Shown in pieces: positions 7,210 to 11,263 of a stretch of 11,263 nucleotides of DNA (within the stretch, counting starts at the first letter, position 1; each line of letters opens with the position of its first letter). This DNA is from Acidobacteriota bacterium (GTDB lineage Bacteria; Acidobacteriota; Terriglobia; UBA7540): positions 1 through 11,263 of the forward strand of contig PLWR01000295.1 in NCBI GenBank assembly GCA_003165615.1. Direction: 5' to 3'. The notes under the pieces were generated by a model that was not told the origin of the DNA, searched no databases, and saw only the letters and a list, made by a program, of their open reading frames with translations. The translations under genes were made by a program, and so were the position numbers.

Positions 7210-10200
7210 GGCACTCCAGTTACCGTGTTGGGCTCCTGCCAGCCGTGGTCTTCCAACACATAGGTCGTGTCTCCGGCTTCGATATTCATCGGCCGGCCAC
7301 TCTGATAGCGCAGAATGCCCGAGGTTTTCCATCCACCCAAGATCTGGTTCAGAACTCCGCCATGGTTCAGGAATTTCTTCCCTTTACCCCAAGGCAGATC
7401 GTACACGTAGGCGATGGAGAGGTTGTCAGGAATATCCTCGAACGAATAAGCTTTTTGATCCTTACTGTTCCACGGCGTGGTGGTATAGAATTCGCTCGAG
7501 AAGGTGGAGAAGATGGATCCGCCATTGGTCAGAGTCTTCGACCAGGCATAGGACACGAGCAGCGTCAGGCCGTTCGAGAAACGCTTGTCCAGCTTGACCT
7601 GTAACGCATCATAATTCGACGTACCGAGAGCCTCAAAGTAGCGATGGACGCCAGCGTATTGCGGGTATTGGCGCAGGGCCTGGCCCATGGTGGCGTTGCC
7701 TGCGGGCCCCGTGTTACCTCCCGGCCCCGCACCGGCGACACCACTATAGAGCGCTTCGAAACCATAGAACGGAGAGTGATGGCCGGTCGCAGGATCAATG
7801 GGCATTGTGGCTATTCCTGGTTCGGCCTGGACTACGGGGTCGCCGATAGGCGCCAGCAAGACAGAGGTTACCCCATCGCTGGCCACTTGGTTACCCAGGG
7901 AAAGGTATTGTGGAAGCATCTCATCCCAAGGCATTACGCGGCTCGCCTCGTGCGTTCCCTCGTTCCCGACGAATGAGGTGGTGAGGACCATCGAGCCGGG
8001 TAACTGCCGCTCAATGGAGAAAGTGTAGTTCTGCATATACGGAGCATATGAGTCCTCAGGGTCAATGGAGATCAGCGTACCCGCCGAGTGCCGGGGCGTG
8101 CCGTGACCGAGTTGAGAGAGAGGACCGAAGGAAACAGGTGAGGGTCCAGGCAGTGACTGCGTTCCCCAAATGAAGCCGGGCGTTACGCCCCCATCCGGAG
8201 AAGTCCCGCTCGAAACCGTTTGATTGAATCCCTGCACCGTGGGTGAACCGGCATCACCGACTCGGTCGCCGTTGCCTTGCGCATAGAAGATGCCGTAGCC
8301 GGCCCGAATCACGGTTTTGTCGTTCAAGCTGTAAGCCAGCCCGATGCGGGGGCTGAAGTTATGGTAATAAGTGTTCATGCCCGAGGGGTTGGAGGCGCTA
8401 GCCAGTTGAAAGACCCCGGGTATGGGATTGGGAGTTATCGCCGTGTTCATCGCTTCCCCGTCAATCCAGGACTTATGATAGTACTTGTGGGTCACCGGAG
8501 TGAACAGATCCCAGCGAAGGCCCACGTTCACGGTCAGCTTCTTGCTCACCTTGAAATCGTCCTGGGCGAAAGCGGAGTAATAGCTCAAGCGCGAATAAGC
8601 AGGCGTGGTATATACGTAAGTCCGGCCCTCATCCGACCGCCCCAGAAGGAAGCTGGCCGCGGCAACGCCGGTCGAGGCGTCCCAAGCCCCCAAACCGGTC
8701 TCATTGTTCAAAAAGTTGAACCAACCGCCGCTCCCGCCGCTGCTGATGTCGTTCTCGGCTCCCTTCAAGAAGGAGAATCCGAATTTGGCGGTGTGTCTTC
8801 CTTTGATCCAGGTCAATGATTCATTGATAGCGGAGGTGTGTGCGTTGCTAAGGCCCGCCCCACCGCCGCCATCCCAGGCCTGGTTGTTGATGACGATGGC
8901 AGGAAATTCCGTTTTGTAGTTGGGCGTGACTCCCTTAATGCCCAGGTAACCGACCCAGTCCGATTTCCCCGCCCAGGTAGTGACCTCCTGGGTTCCGCTA
9001 TTCCATTGGTCGAATGCCAGCGTGAGCTGGTTGATCAAATTGGGACGAGCCGTCAGGTCCCAGTTCACGCGGACGTCGCGCGTCAAGTTGACGCTCGGCT
9101 GGTCGCCTCCGCCCAGGGGAGCTGGGATCAAGGGGATATTGGGACTTTGTTGCTTACCAGTGACAAAGGTAGCTGCCAGGCGATTCTTGTCATTGAAGTT
9201 GTAATCGCCTTTGAGCCCCCATTCATCCACCCGGTTGGTGTTCGCGATGTTACTGGTGTAGTTGTTGGTGACCGCCCGTGGGTCAGAATTGGTGGGCTTG
9301 GGAGCCAAAGCAACTACTCTCTGCGAGACCGGATCGAAGGAACTCGCCGACAGGATTTTGTTGCCGCAGATGGTCGGCCCGCACGTGTCGGCCGGGTTGA
9401 TCATGGTGCCGGGGTCAAAGGCTACGTGGTTTGCCGCGTCCGCTGCCGCGATGGCATTGTACTTTTCGTTCATGGCCGACATCACCGAGGGGTCAAATAC
9501 GGGCTGCTGCACCCACGTGCCATTATCGATGTACCCATAGTTGGTGAAATCGCCCTGGAGCATCTGGGCCGTGGGGATGGTAGCCTCGCCGCTCGAGGCG
9601 GCTTGAACGAGACGGAAGCCGTCATAGTAGCCAAAGATAAACGCCTTGTCTTTCTTGATCGGCCCGCCCGCCGTGACGCCGAACTCGTTGTGCTTGTAAG
9701 GGGCCCGGCAGGCGTGAGGTGCCGACGCAGAGCCGCAAGTGGCCGCTCCGGAATTCGGGAAAAAGCCATTCGCGTTCAGGATGTCATTGCGGACATACTC
9801 ATACCCTGTGCCGTGAATCTGGTTGGTTCCCGACTTCACCTGGAAGCTGGCTGTACCGCCACCGCTTCGGCCGTATTCGGCTTTACCGTTGGTAGACTCC
9901 AGTTTGAATTCGGAAATGGCATCAGGCGGAATCTGAAGGGCGCGCAAGTCGCCTTCCCATATTCCAATACTGCCCACATCCCCGCCATCGAGCGTTATCG
10001 ATGTGCTGCTCACCATGCTGCCGCTGACCATCGTGGACATGACGCGGGTGTTATAGGCGCCCGAGGTGCCCGAATTGCCTTCCCCCGTGACGCCGGGCGA
10101 GAGCTGCATGAAGGTAGCGGGAGTCCGCTGGTCGCCAAAGCTGGTAAGGGGCAGGTTTTCCACCTCACGGTCCGTGACGGTGGTTCCGATGTCAGAAGTT

Positions 10201-10589
10201 TCTCGCTCCAGTTGCAGGGCCGTCGCGGTAACCTCGACGGTCTCCGTCCTGGAGCCCAAGGTAAGGGAGAAATCCACGCGGATCGTTTCACCCACATTGA
10301 CCACGATGTTCGACCGCGTAGCTTTCTTGAACCCTTCCTTTTCTGCGACTAATCGGTAAACGGCTGGATCCAGCAAGGGAACCGTATACATGCCGGCCCC
10401 ATTGCTTGTCACATTATTGTTAACGCCGGTTCCCGTGTTGGTGATGGTGATCGCCACACCCGGGACCACCGCGCCGCTGGGATCCGACACGATTCCCGTG
10501 ATTGATCCCTTATAGACTTGTGCCCACGCAGGGCCGGTCAGCAGGAAGACCCCCATGAGCACAATAAATAGATGCTTGAAATACGACAT
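7029..10589 (-). CDS. Oar-like TonB-dependent outer-membrane receptor, frameshifted near 7209
   Basis: The ATG at 10589-10587 is chosen because AGGAGG (10602-10597) sits 7 bases upstream; a TTG two codons earlier is not needed. As read, the ORF gives 1186 residues, but family sequence ends after V-P (residue 1127) and the last 59 residues are off-frame; the repaired protein would have 1251. Order: signal peptide (1-24, ending PAWA), a carboxypeptidase-regulatory/transthyretin-like domain (about 26-110, GSITGIVSDPSGAVVPGVAITITNTGTG, split here: GSITGIVSDPSGAVV then PGVAITITNTGTG), a plug from about 115 (EVTATALQLERETSDIG), and a long beta-barrel with typical FGVTAGGPIKKDKAFIFGYY, AFAQDDFKVSKKLTVNVGLRWD, SFVGNEGTHEASR and VYDLPWGKGKKF segments. 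Such receptors import large substrates, often oligosaccharides, using TonB energy. There is no SusD-like partner and no obvious TonB box. It is divergent to a LacI-type regulator, which suggests sugar-responsive control. Confidence 0.88.
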   Translation of the reverse strand: MSYFKHLFIVLMGVFLLTGPAWAQVYKGSITGIVSDPSGAVVPGVAITITNTGTGVNNNVTSNGAGMYTVPLLDPAVYRLVAEKEGFKKATRSNIVVNVGETIRVDFSLTLGSRTETVEVTATALQLERETSDIGTTVTDREVENLPLTSFGDQRTPATFMQLSPGVTGEGNSGTSGAYNTRVMSTMVSGSMVSSTSITLDGGDVGSIGIWEGDLRALQIPPDAISEFKLESTNGKAEYGRSGGGTASFQVKSGTNQIHGTGYEYVRNDILNANGFFPNSGAATCGSASAPHACRAPYKHNEFGVTAGGPIKKDKAFIFGYYDGFRLVQAASSGEATIPTAQMLQGDFTNYGYIDNGTWVQQPVFDPSVMSAMNEKYNAIAAADAANHVAFDPGTMINPADTCGPTICGNKILSASSFDPVSQRVVALAPKPTNSDPRAVTNNYTSNIANTNRVDEWGLKGDYNFNDKNRLAATFVTGKQQSPNIPLIPAPLGGGDQPSVNLTRDVRVNWDLTARPNLINQLTLAFDQWNSGTQEVTTWAGKSDWVGYLGIKGVTPNYKTEFPAIVINNQAWDGGGGAGLSNAHTSAINESLTWIKGRHTAKFGFSFLKGAENDISSGGSGGWFNFLNNETGLGAWDASTGVAAASFLLGRSDEGRTYVYTTPAYSRLSYYSAFAQDDFKVSKKLTVNVGLRWDLFTPVTHKYYHKSWIDGEAMNTAITPNPIPGVFQLASASNPSGMNTYYHNFSPRIGLAYSLNDKTVIRAGYGIFYAQGNGDRVGDAGSPTVQGFNQTVSSGTSPDGGVTPGFIWGTQSLPGPSPVSFGPLSQLGHGTPRHSAGTLISIDPEDSYAPYMQNYTFSIERQLPGSMVLTTSFVGNEGTHEASRVMPWDEMLPQYLSLGNQVASDGVTSVLLAPIGDPVVQAEPGIATMPIDPATGHHSPFYGFEALYSGVAGAGPGGNTGPAGNATMGQALRQYPQYAGVHRYFEALGTSNYDALQVKLDKRFSNGLTLLVSYAWSKTLTNGGSIFSTFSSEFYTTTPWNSKDQKAYSFEDIPDNLSIAYVYDLPWGKGKKFLNHGGVLNQILGGWKTSGILRYQSGRPMNIEAGDTTYVLEDHGWQEPNTVTGVPEASVAMRRTTLIRDRREVPRIACSIPPPSSSPLCGLTERRRPPRPRSGISAGQMRTSPS

Positions 10590-10596
10590 TTTCAAT

Positions 10597-10602
10597 CCTC
10601 CT
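10597..10602 (-). promoter_or_regulatory. Ribosome binding site of the receptor gene
   Basis: A perfect AGGAGG on the minus strand, 7 bases before the ATG at 10589. It decides the start in favour of this ATG over the in-frame TTG at 10595, which would leave too little spacing. Confidence 0.85.
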
Positions 10603-10703
10603 CTAACTTAGGCATTACCCATAGCACCGACGCAAGGAAGAAGCAGAACAACAGGAAATCAAGTAAAACAATCGCTATCCTTAATAGCTCAAGATGACGT
10701 GCG

Positions 10704-10718
10704 CTTTATCCCATAAAG
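10704..10718. repeat. Perfect palindrome CTTTAT-CCC-ATAAAG
   Basis: A perfect 6-bp inverted repeat with a 3-bp centre lies about 115 bp upstream of the receptor ATG. It could be an operator for a dimeric regulator or a small hairpin in the receptor 5' leader. It does not resemble the CG-centred sites expected for the LacI-type regulator, so a different protein or no function is possible. Confidence 0.45.
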
Positions 10719-10790
10719 GTTATATTGACAGTATGTCTGGTGATCTCTTTCTGGGCCATCTACTAATGCATTCATTGAAACTCAGGAAGG

Positions 10791-10819
10791 GAAATATCAT
10801 GGCGTAATTTGCTTGTCAA
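10791..10819 (-). promoter_or_regulatory. Candidate sigma-70 promoter for the receptor
   Basis: On the minus strand a consensus TTGACA (10819-10814) is followed after 17 bases by TATTTC (10796-10791). The -35 is perfect but the -10 is poor (3 of 6), so an activator or a different start is possible. Transcription from here would give a leader of roughly 195 bases carrying the CTTTAT palindrome. An operator-like element abuts the -35 on its upstream side. Confidence 0.35.
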
Positions 10820-10820
10820 G

Positions 10821-10839
10821 TGAAAAAGATATCGTTTCA
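10821..10839. promoter_or_regulatory. Operator-like element next to the receptor promoter
   Basis: TGAAAAAGATATCGTTTCA has 5-bp outer arms (TGAAA/TTTCA) and, read on the minus strand, begins TGAAACG, sharing the GAAACG half-site with the element at 10994-11003. It lies one base upstream of the candidate -35. LacI-family sites are often built from such half-sites, but the centre here is asymmetric, so this is a weak call. Confidence 0.3.
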
Positions 10840-10993
10840 TATATTGTGGAAATAAATGTCCGAGAAATTTCCATTTTCGTGTCGTGGATTCAGCGCGCCT
10901 CGCATCTAAGCCTTTTGATTAAAGTGTGATTATGATTGTCTATGTTAGCTACCTTGCATGAGGCCAAGATCTTTGATTTACAAAATCCAATAC

Positions 10994-11003
10994 GAAACGG
11001 TTC
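10994..11003. promoter_or_regulatory. Candidate LacI-family operator GAAACGGTTC
   Basis: The 10-bp GAAACGGTTC is centred on CG and is symmetric in four of five pairs. LacI-family repressors that carry the hinge-helix leucine, as this one does, typically bind palindromes with a central CG that the leucine wedges open. The site ends 9 bp before the -35 of the regulator's own promoter candidate, which suggests autoregulation. Assignment to this regulator is inference. Confidence 0.45.
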
Positions 11004-11012
11004 ATTTTTGGC

Positions 11013-11041
11013 TTGAAATCATGCGCCTTGTTTGGTATAAG
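11013..11041 (+). promoter_or_regulatory. Sigma-70 promoter of the LacI-type gene
   Basis: TTGAAA (11013-11018), 17 bases, then TATAAG (11036-11041): five of six matches to consensus in each box with ideal spacing. Transcription would start near 11048, giving a leader of about 53 bases before the TTG start. Confidence 0.65.
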
Positions 11042-11086
11042 AGCCGCTGATTCGATCTTTGTTTTTGTTTCATCAAAGATATTTCC

Positions 11087-11093
11087 AGCGAGG
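11087..11093 (+). promoter_or_regulatory. Ribosome binding site of the LacI-type gene
   Basis: AGCGAGG, with GAGG at 11090-11093, lies 7 bases before a TTG. It supports TTG as the start, since there is no ATG or GTG in frame at the expected place. Confidence 0.65.
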
Positions 11094-11100
11094 TTCTGTT

Positions 11101-11263
11101 TTGGCCACCATTCGGGATGTTGCGAAGCTGGCAGACGTTTCGCTGGGGACGGTCTCGAAAGTAATCAATGGCGTGGATTCTGTCCGCCCCAAACTCGCTG
11201 AGCGCGTCGCCGCCGCCATGCAGGCGTTGGACTATCAACCCAACCACGTGGCGCGCAGTCTGA
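11101..11263 (+). CDS. LacI-family transcriptional regulator, 5' part only
   Basis: The gene starts with TTG at 11101 and runs off the right edge; 54 codons are visible. The protein begins M-A-T-I-R-D-V-A-K-L-A-D-V-S-L-G-T-V-S-K-V-I-N, the classic LacI helix-turn-helix (TIxDVAxxAxVSxxTVSxVxN), followed by VRPKLAERVAAAM, ALDYQPNHVARSL, the linker and hinge helix with the conserved leucine that inserts into the operator centre. The sugar-binding periplasmic-protein-like domain is outside the window, so the effector is unknown. Family members usually repress or activate sugar-use genes next to them. Divergence from the receptor makes the receptor the prime target. The TTG start may keep its level low. 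Confidence 0.93.
   Translation, partial: MATIRDVAKLADVSLGTVSKVINGVDSVRPKLAERVAAAMQALDYQPNHVARSL

Larger units (their letters stand above)
10590..11100. other. 511-bp divergent control region between receptor and LacI-type gene
   Basis: This stretch is visibly more AT-rich than the flanking genes and contains no convincing gene. It holds the receptor ribosome binding site, a promoter candidate on each strand, two GAAACG-containing operator candidates, the CTTTAT palindrome and a GGAAAT/ATTTCC inverted repeat (10848-10872). The middle part, about 10875-10990, shows nothing further I can support. Confidence 0.7.

Noticed and set aside
7195..7220. Programmed ribosomal frameshifting at the receptor break
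   Set aside because: No slippery heptamer or poly-A/T run is present at the junction and this receptor family is not known to use recoding.
7210..7332. The upstream part of the second receptor frame read as the start of a separate 165-residue gene
   Set aside because: Its residues are not family-like and the other frame over the same bases is (RYQSGRPMNIEAGDTTYVLED), so it is not an independent gene but a broken continuation.
8838..10352. A 504-codon open frame on the plus strand antisense to the receptor
   Set aside because: The translation has no recognisable domain, is low in features of a folded protein, and lies wholly opposite a clear receptor gene. Codon bias in GC-rich genes commonly leaves the opposite frame open.
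10725..10730. TTGACA on the plus strand as a -35 box
   Set aside because: No -10-like hexamer lies at 16-18 bases and no plus-strand gene follows for more than 350 bp.
10967..11081. Repeated GATCTTTG and its inverse ATCAAAGAT as a repeat family
   Set aside because: Only short 8-9 bp matches at irregular spacing in AT-rich DNA; not a CRISPR-like or iteron array.

Overview
The window looks like a carbohydrate-utilisation region from a Gram-negative soil-type bacterium, most likely an Acidobacteriota member. The main reason is the very long outer-membrane receptor on the minus strand. It has a carboxypeptidase-regulatory-like N-terminal domain, an Oar-like barrel and no SusD partner, a protein type heavily expanded in Acidobacteriota. 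Tat-exported secreted enzymes and moderately GC-rich coding DNA fit this, but taxonomy is an inference because no marker gene is present.

Layout, left to right. (1) Plus strand, bases 2-4289: the 3' part of an ApbE-type FAD:protein FMN transferase, then a Tat-exported protein with a barrel-like N-terminal half and a GATase-like/beta-sandwich C-terminal half, then a Sec-exported (alpha/alpha)6-type putative glycosidase. The first two genes are 4 bp apart with the ribosome binding site inside the ApbE end; the third follows after 144 bp with its own good ribosome binding site. (2) Minus strand, bases 4343-6652, convergent with the first group: a Tat-exported GH42-like putative glycosidase with visible acid/base and nucleophile candidates. 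(3) A strong intrinsic terminator (6748-6802) separates that gene from (4), a minus-strand Oar-like TonB-dependent receptor (6835-10589). The receptor's reading frame is broken by an apparent one-base loss near 7209, which throws the last 124 residues, including the terminal beta-strand, out of frame. (5) A 511-bp AT-richer divergent intergenic region holds promoter-like and operator-like palindromes. (6) The 5' end of a LacI-family repressor (TTG start at 11101) runs off the right edge.

Working model (inference): a LacI-family regulator senses a sugar and controls the divergent receptor, and possibly itself. The receptor imports an oligosaccharide or glycoconjugate across the outer membrane, and three exported enzymes work on it in the periplasm or outside. 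The role of the ApbE protein, which attaches FMN to extracytoplasmic flavoproteins, cannot be tied to the sugar genes from this window; its flavoprotein client presumably lies to the left. I found no CRISPR array, RNA gene, insertion sequence, attachment site or clear novel defence-type system. The most notable points are the receptor frameshift, the LacI/receptor divergent control region, and two Tat-exported enzymes with no confident family assignment.
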